Shown piece after piece: positions 46,303 through 54,058 of a stretch of 62,821 nucleotides of DNA. The stretch is from Alicyclobacillus kakegawensis NBRC 103104 (GTDB lineage: Bacteria > Bacillota > Bacilli > Alicyclobacillales > Alicyclobacillaceae). The notes beneath the pieces were generated by a model, which did not search any database, was not told the origin of the DNA, and saw only the letters and a program-made list of their open reading frames with translations. Position 1 is the first letter of the stretch. Each line of letters begins with the position of its first letter. Both the position numbers and the translations under genes were made by a program. The stretch covers positions 1-62,821 of the forward strand of contig NZ_BCRP01000018.1 in the NCBI RefSeq assembly GCF_001552655.1, given 5' to 3'.

Positions 46303-47256
46303 ATGAAAAACCTCCAAACTCATTCGTGTTGCACTCCGGGCCGAAAGGGGTCATCGGGTCGCGTCCAGTTTCCACATGGCGGTGAGACGAAAGACGTCAC
46401 TTCTGACATGATCTATCTACCAGGTGGAGACTTCCTGATGGGGACCGACTCCAACGAGGGCTTTCCCGATGACGGGGAAGGTCCGGTCCACAAAGTGACC
46501 TTGAAACCATTCTACATTGACGCTTGTACAGTCACGAACGCCGAGTTTCAATTGTTTGTGCAAGAGACCGGCTATGTCACGGATGCGGAGAAGTTTGGCT
46601 GGTCCTTTGTTTTCCACAGTTTGGTTTCCGAACAGGTCGCCAAGACCGTCACGCAAGTCGTTCCCACAGCGCCTTGGTGGTATGTGGTGGAGGGCGCTGA
46701 TTGGCAACATCCTGAGGGCCCCGATTCGGACATCTCAAACCGGCTGGATCACCCCGTGGTCCACGTGTCGTGGAACGACGCAGTTGCTTATTGCGCATGG
46801 GCCGGAAAAAGGTTGCCGACCGAGGCGGAGTGGGAATACGCGGCAAGGGGCGGATTGGTTCAAAAACGTTACCCCTGGGGGGACTCGTTGCTCTCAGAGG
46901 ATGGAGAGCACCAGTGTAATATATGGCAGGGGGAATTTCCATACCGGAACACCGCGGAGGACGGGTTTGTCAGTACAGCACCCGCAAAGAGTTTTCGACC
47001 CAATGGTTTTGGCTTGTACAACGTATCAGGAAATGTATGGGAATGGTGCGCGGATTGGTTTAGTCCGAATTATTACATGAACAGCCCAACTGTCGATCCG
47101 AAGGGGCCCCCGATAGGACAAAACCGAGTCATTCGAGGCGGTTCGTATCTGTGTCATGAATCCTATTGCAATCGTTATCGTGTTGCCGCCAGGAGCTCCA
47201 ATACGCCCGACAGTTCCACCGGGCACATGGGATTCCGGTGTGCTGCCGATGCCTGA
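46303..47256 (+). CDS. Formylglycine-generating enzyme (sulfatase-modifying factor)
   Basis: 317 residues from ATG 46303 (GGGGGAT 8 bases upstream). It shows the full FGE-sulfatase fold pattern: MIYLPGGDFLMG, VTNAEFQLFV, HPVVHVSWNDAVAYCAWAG, RLPTEAEWEYAARGG and GNVWEWCADW. The copper-binding active-site pair is present in SYLCHESYCNRYRVAAR, followed by NTPDSSTGHMGFRCA, both diagnostic of genuine FGE. It oxidises the CxPSR cysteine of sulfatases with O2, so it should mature the two sulfatases of this cluster. A Cys pair also occurs near the N-terminus (HSCCTPGRK), as in some actinobacterial FGEs. Confidence 0.95.
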   Translation: MKNLQTHSCCTPGRKGSSGRVQFPHGGETKDVTSDMIYLPGGDFLMGTDSNEGFPDDGEGPVHKVTLKPFYIDACTVTNAEFQLFVQETGYVTDAEKFGWSFVFHSLVSEQVAKTVTQVVPTAPWWYVVEGADWQHPEGPDSDISNRLDHPVVHVSWNDAVAYCAWAGKRLPTEAEWEYAARGGLVQKRYPWGDSLLSEDGEHQCNIWQGEFPYRNTAEDGFVSTAPAKSFRPNGFGLYNVSGNVWEWCADWFSPNYYMNSPTVDPKGPPIGQNRVIRGGSYLCHESYCNRYRVAARSSNTPDSSTGHMGFRCAADA

Positions 47257-47316
47257 TGCAAGTTGTCATCCGCTGCCCGGGCATGTGCAATTGTTGGGGA
47301 TTGAAACCAGACTGCG

Positions 47317-47745
47317 GTGGCGAAGGTGGAAATGATGATCAGCAGGAGGAAATCTACACAAGTTCATCAGGGTTTAGAACGGCCGCCTGTCTTCGTGGAT
47401 GAATCTAAATATGTCCAGCAGCATCTCGCCAACGAACGTACATTTCTGGCGTGGATTCGTACAATCATATCGATTTTAGGCGTTGGTTTCGTAACAACCA
47501 CACTTCATTTTGAATTCGGCAATCGACTACATTCAAACGCTGACCTGCTCATCAAGCTGATAGGCTTATTTACAATTGTATTTGGCTTTGTGGCATCCGT
47601 TTTCGCGGCTGTTTCGTATCTACAGAAGCGAGAGGGGATTAATCATTCTGGGTTTCATTCAACCGGGATCTGTGTCATCTTCGTCGGCTCTTCCGTCGCC
47701 GCAGTTTTGATTGCCATGGCGTGTTATATGGCCCTCGCCTACTAG
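47317..47745 (+). CDS. DUF202-family membrane protein 1
   Basis: Up to 142 residues; the start is uncertain between GTG 47317, ATG 47332 and ATG 47335. The DUF202 hallmark VQQHLANERTFLAWIRT is followed by three membrane segments and the loop LQKREG between segments two and three. Function of the family is unknown. A second, diverged member follows 57 bp downstream, so the pair may form a heteromeric membrane complex. Confidence 0.85.
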   Translation: MAKVEMMISRRKSTQVHQGLERPPVFVDESKYVQQHLANERTFLAWIRTIISILGVGFVTTTLHFEFGNRLHSNADLLIKLIGLFTIVFGFVASVFAAVSYLQKREGINHSGFHSTGICVIFVGSSVAAVLIAMACYMALAY

Positions 47746-47802
47746 CGTTCCGTTAGAACAGTATGGCAGCCCCCGAAAGTACCGGAGGGAACAACGTAGA
47801 AG

Positions 47803-48162
47803 ATGAATGATACTGATGAGAGTAAACGCGTTTTGCAACACCTGGCCAATGAGCGAACGGTGCTGGCTTGGCTGCGCTCAATTCTATCTGTATCCGGTGT
47901 GGGATTTGCGTTAATTACTCTCGCCATCGATACCCATATCTCCAGATGGTATCCAATCCGCATCGTAGCTGAAGGCCTGACGCTATCCGGTGCTTTAGCC
48001 TCCGTGTTGGCCACGGTTCACTACTTCAAGAAAAGGGCGGAGATCAACGTTCATGGTCACCGCACAAGTCTTCATTCCCTCTTTTGGCTGTACGGATTGC
48101 TAGGTCTGATTCTTGTTGTAGCAGTCGGTTTGGGAGTCATGCAGTTTCTGTCCCATGTTTGA
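47803..48162 (+). CDS. DUF202-family membrane protein 2
   Basis: 119 residues from ATG 47803 (GGAGGG about 13 bases upstream). The hallmark LQHLANERTVLAWLRSI and three membrane segments mirror the upstream gene, including the KKRAEINVHG loop. Similarity to copy 1 is strong in the first segment only, so the duplication is old. Confidence 0.85.
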   Translation: MNDTDESKRVLQHLANERTVLAWLRSILSVSGVGFALITLAIDTHISRWYPIRIVAEGLTLSGALASVLATVHYFKKRAEINVHGHRTSLHSLFWLYGLLGLILVVAVGLGVMQFLSHV

Positions 48163-48517
48163 CATAGAAGTTAGGCCTAACCATCGATGATGAAGCTCAA
48201 CATACTCGCAGGTATGGCTTGATTGAAAATTAGCCTTTCTGTAGATTAGTGTTAACTCGGACATGGAGGATGTAGCCATGGTACCACCCAACTTCGATAG
48301 CGGGGGAGATTTCAAGAGCAATTGGGGGCAGGAATGAATCACTCCCGTAGAGCGAGTATGGAGTAACAATGACGGGCCGCTTGCTTCGGCTGGGTTCTTG
48401 CCGGTCGGAAAATGCCGAAAGATTGGTGCTATGGAGTAAAAATGTAGAACATGCAATGGCTTCAGATACTAATGTGGTCGTACCAAGTATGCAAGTGAAT
48501 GATGAGGGGGAAATGTC
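48163..48517. other. Region between DUF202 genes and the glyoxalase-fold gene
   Basis: 355 bp. A perfect 12-bp palindrome GTTAGGCCTAAC (48170-48181) lies 8 bases after the DUF202 stop. A 24-codon frame (about 48263-48337) has GGAGG before an internal ATG, but nothing else supports it. No clear gene or terminator is seen. Confidence 0.45.
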
Positions 48518-48880
48518 ATGAATCGTATAGCCCATTTTGAAATGCAAGTAGCGAATACGGAACAAACAGTCGAGTTTTATAGGAACATCTTCGGGTGGAA
48601 GATTGAAAAACATGGTGATTTAGGCTATTGGCTTATTACCACGGATGAAGAAGGCACCGGCATTACCGGTGGAATTTTGCCCTCCCCTGATGGGCAAGCT
48701 CGTGTAATTAACACAATTGAGGTTGATAACGTGGACGAATATTTAGTGAAAATTACTGCGAATGGCGGTGAGACGGTATACCCAAAAATGCCGATTCCAG
48801 GGAGAGGTTATGTTGCATATTGTCAAGGCCCCGAAAAGCTGATTTTTGGGATATTCCAACGTGATGAGAATGCCAAATGA
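48518..48880 (+). CDS. VOC-family (glyoxalase-fold) protein
   Basis: 120 residues from ATG 48518 (GAGGGGG 7 bases upstream). It is one glyoxalase/bleomycin-resistance fold unit: NRIAHFEMQVANTEQTVEFY and FGWKIEKHG, then a second beta-alpha-beta half with VDEYLVKITANGGETV and the YCQGPEKLIFGIFQ end. First-motif His is present (AHFE). The function is not recognisable; members range from metal-dependent isomerases to binding proteins. It is a single gene. Confidence 0.85.
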   Translation: MNRIAHFEMQVANTEQTVEFYRNIFGWKIEKHGDLGYWLITTDEEGTGITGGILPSPDGQARVINTIEVDNVDEYLVKITANGGETVYPKMPIPGRGYVAYCQGPEKLIFGIFQRDENAK

Positions 48881-49294
48881 CTTTTTCCGGGACGAATGTG
48901 GGATATGGATTCTGTAGATGGGTTAGTTCCTCAGTGAGGGAGATTACTTGTCTGGACGCAGAAATGCAGAAGCGGATACCCCCTTTATGAAGCGGAGAAT
49001 TCTCTGATACACCATTGACGTCGGGATTGGACGCGCGTCGAGGGAAGAAGGCGGGGCAGTCCGATTCCATCTTGCTTATCCATATTGATTGGAATCGTCA
49101 TACATATGACGCGCTGAGCATCCAGCGGGACACGCGGATGTACATGCCGGGCAATGGGTACACGGAGATAACCTCGTCGGGTATGGCCTGCCTGGAACCG
49201 ACTACGGCTGTCAGCAACTCCACCAGGCCGCATTGGTCGGTATTGGCAAGGCGATGCTGGAATATTTTACTTTATACTTGAGGAGGGGTAGCCT
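48881..49294. other. Region with a possible gene remnant upstream of the ttuC-like gene
   Basis: 414 bp without an acceptable gene. From about 49104 to 49319 one frame lacking any start codon reads protein-like: HADVHAGQWVHGDN, then GYGLPGTDYG, then LHQAALVGIGKAMLEYFTLY. It is cut by a TGA on its 5' side and continues into the next gene. It may be the C-terminal remnant of a lost enzyme; I cannot name the family. Confidence 0.3.
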
Positions 49295-50356
49295 GTGCAG
49301 AAGTTTGACATCGCCGTGATACCGGGCGACGGAATCGGTAAGGAAGTGGTTCCGGCGGCCATTCGTGTCCTGGATGCTGCTGCTGAGATCCACGGAGGAT
49401 TGGCGTTCTCTTGGACAGAGTTCCCGTGGAGTTGCGATTATTATCTGGAGCACGGCGAAATGATGCCGGAAACAGGGATTGAGACGCTGAAAAACTTTGA
49501 TCAGATATTCTTGGGTGCGGTTGGCATGCCGAGCGTGGTCCCGGACCACGTGTCCCTATGGGGATTGCTCATCAAAATTCGAAGAGAGCTGCAGCAGACC
49601 GTCAACATACGGCCTGCCAAGCTGTTGCCGGGGTTGCCATCCCCTCTGCGGCACCCGAACGGCTTTGATCTGCTGGTGGTTCGCGAGAACTCCGAGGGTG
49701 AGTACTCCGAGATTGGCGGACGGATCCACGAAGGACAGGACGAGATGGCGATTCAGAACTCGGTCTTCACCCGAAAAGCCACGGAACGGGTGATGCGGTA
49801 CGCATTTGAGTTGGCGTCGAAGCGCAAGCGGCACGTGACATGCGCGACCAAATCGAATGGCATCACGCACACAATGCCGTTTTGGGATCGGGTGTTTGGT
49901 GAGGTGAGCAGGGAGTTTCCCGACATTCAGACCTCGCGCACACACATTGACGCGCTGTCCGCCTTCTTCGTGATGAAACCGGAGACGTTGGATGTCATCG
50001 TGGCTTCGAATCTGTTTGGGGACATTCTGACCGATCTTGGCGGAGCCATCATGGGCAGCATCGGCATCGCGCCCGCCGCGAATTTGAATGTCGAACGGAA
50101 ATACCCGTCGATGTTTGAACCCGTGCATGGTTCGGCGCCGGATATCGCTGGGCAGGGCATAGCGAACCCGTTGGGTCAAATCTGGACGGGGAAGATGATG
50201 CTCGACTTTCTCGGGTACGAAGAGCTGGGTGATCTCGTGCTGAAGGCGATAGAGAAGACGTTGGCGTCCGGCGTAAAGACGCGCGATATTGGCGGCAGGC
50301 ACAGCACGGAGGAGGTCACCCGCGCGGTGTTGGACAACCTGAGGGCACAGGCGTGA
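49295..50356 (+). CDS. Tartrate/D-malate dehydrogenase-like (isopropylmalate dehydrogenase family)
   Basis: 353 residues from GTG 49295 (GAGGAGGGG 6-7 bases upstream). Family features: IAVIPGDGIGKEVVPAA, VRENSEGEYSEIGGR, ATKSNGITHTMPFWD, VASNLFGDILTDLGGA and FEPVHGSAPDIAGQG. The ENSEGEY-type segment is typical of the tartrate dehydrogenase/D-malate decarboxylase branch (TtuC/DmlA) rather than LeuB. It oxidises a hydroxy-dicarboxylic acid with NAD+ and Mg/Mn. It stands alone before a rho-independent terminator and fits with the organic-acid carriers elsewhere in the window. Confidence 0.88.
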   Translation: MQKFDIAVIPGDGIGKEVVPAAIRVLDAAAEIHGGLAFSWTEFPWSCDYYLEHGEMMPETGIETLKNFDQIFLGAVGMPSVVPDHVSLWGLLIKIRRELQQTVNIRPAKLLPGLPSPLRHPNGFDLLVVRENSEGEYSEIGGRIHEGQDEMAIQNSVFTRKATERVMRYAFELASKRKRHVTCATKSNGITHTMPFWDRVFGEVSREFPDIQTSRTHIDALSAFFVMKPETLDVIVASNLFGDILTDLGGAIMGSIGIAPAANLNVERKYPSMFEPVHGSAPDIAGQGIANPLGQIWTGKMMLDFLGYEELGDLVLKAIEKTLASGVKTRDIGGRHSTEEVTRAVLDNLRAQA

Positions 50357-50467
50357 GACCAAATTCATGCAGCGGGTGCCGAGAGGTTGAGTCGAACAGG
50401 GGCAGGAATGTTGCGAAGCAACCACTTGGAATGTGGGATGGGCCCGCCGTACACCGAGTTGCATACT

Positions 50468-50489
50468 GGCGAGCCCTTTCGCCGTTTTT
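50468..50489 (+). terminator. Rho-independent terminator after the ttuC-like gene
   Basis: Stem GGCGA / TCGCC with a 6-base loop followed by GTTTTT, 110 bases after the dehydrogenase stop. Confidence 0.55.
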
Positions 50490-50571
50490 GGAGGGTGTAG
50501 GAGTGCGGAGACAGGAGCGAATACAGACTGTGAACCTCTGGGCGTGATGTGTGGGCTTCGCGTGGGATCAT

Positions 50572-51441
50572 TCACTTCGTTTGAAGTTCATTCCAAATCA
50601 TTTTGGAGATGTCGTCTATGGTGTCGATGCCGTACTGCTCCGTCGGGTTGTTGATGGTGTACACTGCGATGACATAGTTGCGCCCATCTCCGTCCACGTA
50701 ACCTAAACTGTTGATCCGCCAATCGGACCAGGTCTTCGGTGACCATCCATCTTTAATGGCCACTGTCGCGTTGGTGTCGACTCCCGCACTCACTCCCCAT
50801 TGTTGATCCGCTTCCACGTGTTCCATCAGATTAAGTCCGTACTTACGTTCCTCATTGGTTAGGATGTCATTTGGGCAGGCGAATAGCTTCATGGCTTTTA
50901 ACATGTCCGACGCTGTCGTGGTGGTCAATCCCCAGTGGTCATTCGCGGTGGTGTGGGACATTCCCAGCTGATCCATGAACCTCTGCATAGCCGCAGTGCC
51001 GCCGTCATCCTCCCATAAATCGGTGGCGGCATCATTGTCGCTATTTTCAATCATTCGCGTCGATTGTTCTTGCTGCTCCTCTGTTAGATTTCCATCATTC
51101 TCTTTCAACGTCTCCGCCAGGATAAGTACTTTTATGGTGCTTGCGGGACAATATACCGAATTCGGATGGAAACTGTATGTTTTCCCCGTCCTTTTATCGT
51201 AGATCGCGACAGAGACATCGTCGTCACGTGTTTTTATAAATTGGCGAAATTGGGTTCCAAATAGATTCAGACGGTGTTGTGTCGGTTCCGTCGTACGGCT
51301 TACCGGTTTCGTGACCTGACTTGGTCGTTGTGCCGCAGCTTGCCGTGCTCGCATTCCGTACTGCAAAAAAATCAGGATACCAAGGATTCCTGCGATGACT
51401 ACAGAACCAAGAATTTTCCTGACCATATTGGCCCACCCCAT
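50572..51441 (-). CDS. Class A beta-lactamase-fold serine hydrolase
   Basis: 289 residues from ATG 51441 (ATG 51426, preceded by GGGGTGGG, is an alternative start). An N-terminal hydrophobic segment (SVVIAGILGILIFLQYG) is an uncleaved anchor or signal. Active-site motifs: SxxK in YCPASTIKVL, SDN in NSDND, and KDG (VAIKDGW) in place of KTG. I do not see a clear omega-loop Glu, so it may be a carboxypeptidase- or esterase-like relative rather than a real beta-lactamase. It is exported or membrane-tethered. Confidence 0.8.
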   Translation of the reverse strand: MGWANMVRKILGSVVIAGILGILIFLQYGMRARQAAAQRPSQVTKPVSRTTEPTQHRLNLFGTQFRQFIKTRDDDVSVAIYDKRTGKTYSFHPNSVYCPASTIKVLILAETLKENDGNLTEEQQEQSTRMIENSDNDAATDLWEDDGGTAAMQRFMDQLGMSHTTANDHWGLTTTTASDMLKAMKLFACPNDILTNEERKYGLNLMEHVEADQQWGVSAGVDTNATVAIKDGWSPKTWSDWRINSLGYVDGDGRNYVIAVYTINNPTEQYGIDTIDDISKMIWNELQTK

Positions 51442-51673
51442 ACTTTAAGTTAGAGGAAGCGCCTTGAAGGGAAGTTGAATTTCAGGGAACATGGCACATT
51501 TGGCTTGATAATTCAGTGGCGGTGCATGACTCCGGTTGCATTCGTACTTGAGGTGACGACTTGCAAGCGTCGGGAGGCCCCATGCAACTTACAGGCTGTG
51601 TGGGCAGAGGCTGATAACAATAAATTTTCAAAAACGTATTTACAAGGACGCCTGCCCCAATTATAATGAGGCA

Positions 51674-51688
51674 AAGAAAGCGCTATCC
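51674..51688 (+). promoter_or_regulatory. cre-like site
   Basis: AAGAAAGCGCTATCC resembles the catabolite-responsive element consensus TGNAANCGNTNNCA in its centre (AAAGCGCT). CcpA control would fit a sugar operon. The end positions differ, so this is tentative. Confidence 0.35.
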
Positions 51689-51991
51689 TTAATGTCATCC
51701 GTGACGAGGTCGACCGAAAGACTCTCTCGGATGGAGGTTTGCTTATATGTATACATAAAAATATAAAAATAAATATTTTATAGATCTCATTCGCTGTATG
51801 GGATACCAACTCAGGTTTTCGTTGTGCGAACATGCAGATCTATGAACAAGACCAGGGTACAAAGATTTGATAAAGGGGGAAGAAGGAGCAAAATACGACA
51901 AATCTTAGGCTCAAATGAGGTGCAAACTGAGAGTGTAAAGAAGTCATTGGAGGCTGTTTGAAAGAAAAACTTTTGTTTCTCCTACCCTTAT

Positions 51992-52063
51992 TGTAAGCGG
52001 TTTCCTTCAGAAAATATCTCACTGGGACAGTTCGGTGTTTTCGGCTGGGAAAGCGGTTTCCTT
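51992..52063 (+). promoter_or_regulatory. Twin LacI/cre-type operator repeats
   Basis: AAGCGGTTTCCTT occurs at 51995-52007 and again at 52051-52063, 56 bp apart, about five helical turns. The second copy is part of the near-palindrome GGAAAGCGGTTTCC (52048-52061). This is the form of LacI-family operators. The sites lie 140-200 bases upstream of the ABC permease gene; the regulator itself is not in the window. Confidence 0.55.
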
Positions 52064-52197
52064 GTATCCGGCCGACTTCGGATGTTTGACGCATGTACGT
52101 GTCCGGTACGGATCGTATAAGGCCACCTTGACCTGCATGAGACTTCATGCCAAGCGCGTGTTGGACATGAAAGAATAGAATTTAAGACGAAAGGTAT

Positions 52198-53217
52198 GTG
52201 AAGGAGATGACCGGAAAAATTCAGCTACAAACTCTATCGGGGCCGAAGGGATTGAGGTGGAGTCGAACCCTTTTTTCGGTCAAGGAACTCGGCGTAATCG
52301 GGGGCATCGTTCTAGCCGCAGTCATATTTACCGTCTTGAATCCACAGTTTTTATCGATGACGGAGGCCGCCTCCATTATTACAAGCGCGGCGGAGATTGG
52401 CATCATCGCAATTGGCATCACCATCCTCATGATAAGTGGGGAGTTTGACCTCTCAGTCGGTTCCATCTACGCATTGTGTCCCACCATCTGGGCGTATCTC
52501 TTTGTCCAACAACACTGGAACATTTGGCTCAGCCTCGTGTGCGCCCTCATTCCCGCTGCACTGACCGGTTTGGCCAATGGACTCATCGTGACGCGATTCC
52601 ATGTCAACTCATTCATTGTCACGTTGGGCACACAGATGTGGTGGCGCGGCATCGTTCTCGTGGCGACTGGAGGATATCCCATTTCGTACTTCGGCAGTTC
52701 CAAATTGATGCACGTGTTGGGAGGGGAGGTTGCCGGGGGGCTGCACTTTACCGCGGTCTGGTTTGTCGTGGCCGCTGTGCTCGGATGGTTTGTACTCAAC
52801 AAGACGAAATTTGGGAACTGGTGCTTTGCTTCCGGTGGCAAACCGGATGCTGCGCGCGCCATGGGGATTCCGGTGACGCGGGTCAAGGTTGTGAACTTCT
52901 GCATCAGCGCTTTGTTGGCTGGCTTAGTTGGGTGTATGGACCTCGCAAGGCTGAATTCGGTCTCCCCGGCACAGGGTCAAGGCTTAGAACTCACCGTCAT
53001 CGTGGCTGCGGTGATTGGCGGCACGGCACTTGCCGGGGGCATCGGGAGTGTGGTCGGCTCCTGCCTCGGTGCCCTTCTGATGGGCATGATTACGTCGGGG
53101 TTGATCCTCATGGGGGCGCCAAGTTATTGGTACACATCGTTTGTCGGGCTCATCTTAATCATTGCCGTCATGTTCAACGTACGCGTCAGCAGGATCAGCA
53201 AATCTAGAGGTGCGTAA
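52198..53217 (+). CDS. Sugar ABC transporter permease (RbsC-like, CUT2)
   Basis: Up to 339 residues; GTG 52198 has AAAGG only 3 bases away, and ATG 52207 is another possible start. Eight to ten membrane segments with the CUT2 hallmarks MISGEFDLSVGSIYAL, NGLIVTRFHVNSFIVTLGT and VIGGTALAGGIGSVVGSCLG. The permease forms the channel of a ribose/inositol/xylose-type importer together with the next two genes. Confidence 0.93.
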   Translation: MKEMTGKIQLQTLSGPKGLRWSRTLFSVKELGVIGGIVLAAVIFTVLNPQFLSMTEAASIITSAAEIGIIAIGITILMISGEFDLSVGSIYALCPTIWAYLFVQQHWNIWLSLVCALIPAALTGLANGLIVTRFHVNSFIVTLGTQMWWRGIVLVATGGYPISYFGSSKLMHVLGGEVAGGLHFTAVWFVVAAVLGWFVLNKTKFGNWCFASGGKPDAARAMGIPVTRVKVVNFCISALLAGLVGCMDLARLNSVSPAQGQGLELTVIVAAVIGGTALAGGIGSVVGSCLGALLMGMITSGLILMGAPSYWYTSFVGLILIIAVMFNVRVSRISKSRGA

Positions 53218-53225
53218 GGGGGTGC

Positions 53226-53966
53226 GTGAGTGTGGGTGATATCTTGCAACTCTCGAATATCCAGAAGCGGTTTGGGACCGTCCAGGCGCTCAGGGACGTG
53301 AATTTTACCATCGCCCAGGGCGAAATTGTGGCACTCATTGGCGACAACGGGGCCGGGAAATCGACGCTCATCAAGATCATCAGCGGGTATCACGCCCCGT
53401 CTGAAGGCAGGATGGTTTTCGATGGTCGAGAGGTTCACCTGAGATCTCCCAACGAAGCGCGATCTCTGGGTATTGAAACGGTCTATCAGGATCTCGCTTT
53501 GGTTGAGAATTTAAGCCTGTGGAGGAACTTCTTTCTCGGAAAGGAACGAACGAGTGCCGGCTGGTTGAATGTGTTGCGTCGCGAGGAGATGGAAGAGGCT
53601 TGTATGGAAGCCTTGGCCGATATGGGGATTCGATTGCGCTCAACGAGAGAAGAAGTCGGTCACATGTCCGGGGGCGAACGGCAAGCCGTCGCCATTGCGC
53701 GAGCCGCGTATTTTGGGGCCAAACTCCTGATTCTCGATGAACCCACAGCGGCGTTATCCGTCAAGGAAACCGAGCGGGTTTTTGAAATCGTCAAGGAGGT
53801 GAGTCGCAAAGGGGTATCGGTGATTCTCATCATGCACAATCTCGGCCAAGTTTACCAAGTCGCAGATAGATTTGTTGTATTGGAACGCGGCGTCCAGATA
53901 GGCAACTTCACAAGGGACCAAACCACGTTGGACGCCATTACCCAAATGGTGGTCGGGGTGCATTGA
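53226..53966 (+). CDS. Sugar ABC transporter ATPase, single domain
   Basis: 246 residues from GTG 53226 (AAGGGGGTGC 1-5 bases upstream). Walker A GDNGAGKSTLIKII, signature MSGGERQAVAIARA, Walker B LLILDEPTAALS and switch His in IMHNLG. Most CUT2 importers have a duplicated ATPase of about 500 residues (RbsA); this one has only one domain, as in the FrcA type, so it should act as a homodimer. Confidence 0.93.
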   Translation: MSVGDILQLSNIQKRFGTVQALRDVNFTIAQGEIVALIGDNGAGKSTLIKIISGYHAPSEGRMVFDGREVHLRSPNEARSLGIETVYQDLALVENLSLWRNFFLGKERTSAGWLNVLRREEMEEACMEALADMGIRLRSTREEVGHMSGGERQAVAIARAAYFGAKLLILDEPTAALSVKETERVFEIVKEVSRKGVSVILIMHNLGQVYQVADRFVVLERGVQIGNFTRDQTTLDAITQMVVGVH

Positions 53967-53987
53967 AGGGGTTCCGACACTCCAGAC

Positions 53988-54009
53988 AACCACAAGTGTT
54001 CGTGTGGTT
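53988..54009 (+). repeat. Intercistronic hairpin before the sugar-binding gene
   Basis: AACCACA (53988-53994) and TGTGGTT (54003-54009) form a perfect 7-bp stem with an 8-base loop. Hairpins at this place often protect the more abundant binding-protein message. No T run. Confidence 0.5.
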
Positions 54010-54058
54010 ATCGGATGATTGGAACTATATCGATAAAGTTTTGTAAGGGGGCAAATTC

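Larger units (their letters stand above)
51442..52197. other. Large control region upstream of the sugar ABC operon
   Basis: 756 bp with no credible gene; short frames on both strands lack ribosome binding sites. It is AT-rich around 51740-51790. It contains a cre-like site and two operator-like repeats, annotated separately, so it is probably the promoter region of the 52.2-62.8 kb operon. Confidence 0.55.

Noticed and set aside
49243-49271. TTGGCA and TTTACT as a promoter of the ttuC-like gene
   Set aside because: Spacing is 17 bases but the -10 matches only 4 of 6, and the transcript would start almost on the ribosome binding site.
49015-49281. 88-codon plus-strand frame upstream of the ttuC-like gene
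   Set aside because: No ribosome binding site; another frame of the same stretch looks more protein-like but lacks a start.
51840-52148. 102-codon minus-strand frame upstream of the sugar ABC operon
   Set aside because: No ribosome binding site or domain; it covers the operator repeats, which points to control sequence.
52158-52190. Possible -35/-10 promoter (TTGGAC and TAGAAT) before the sugar permease gene
   Set aside because: The two boxes are only about 9 bases apart, too close for a sigma-A promoter.
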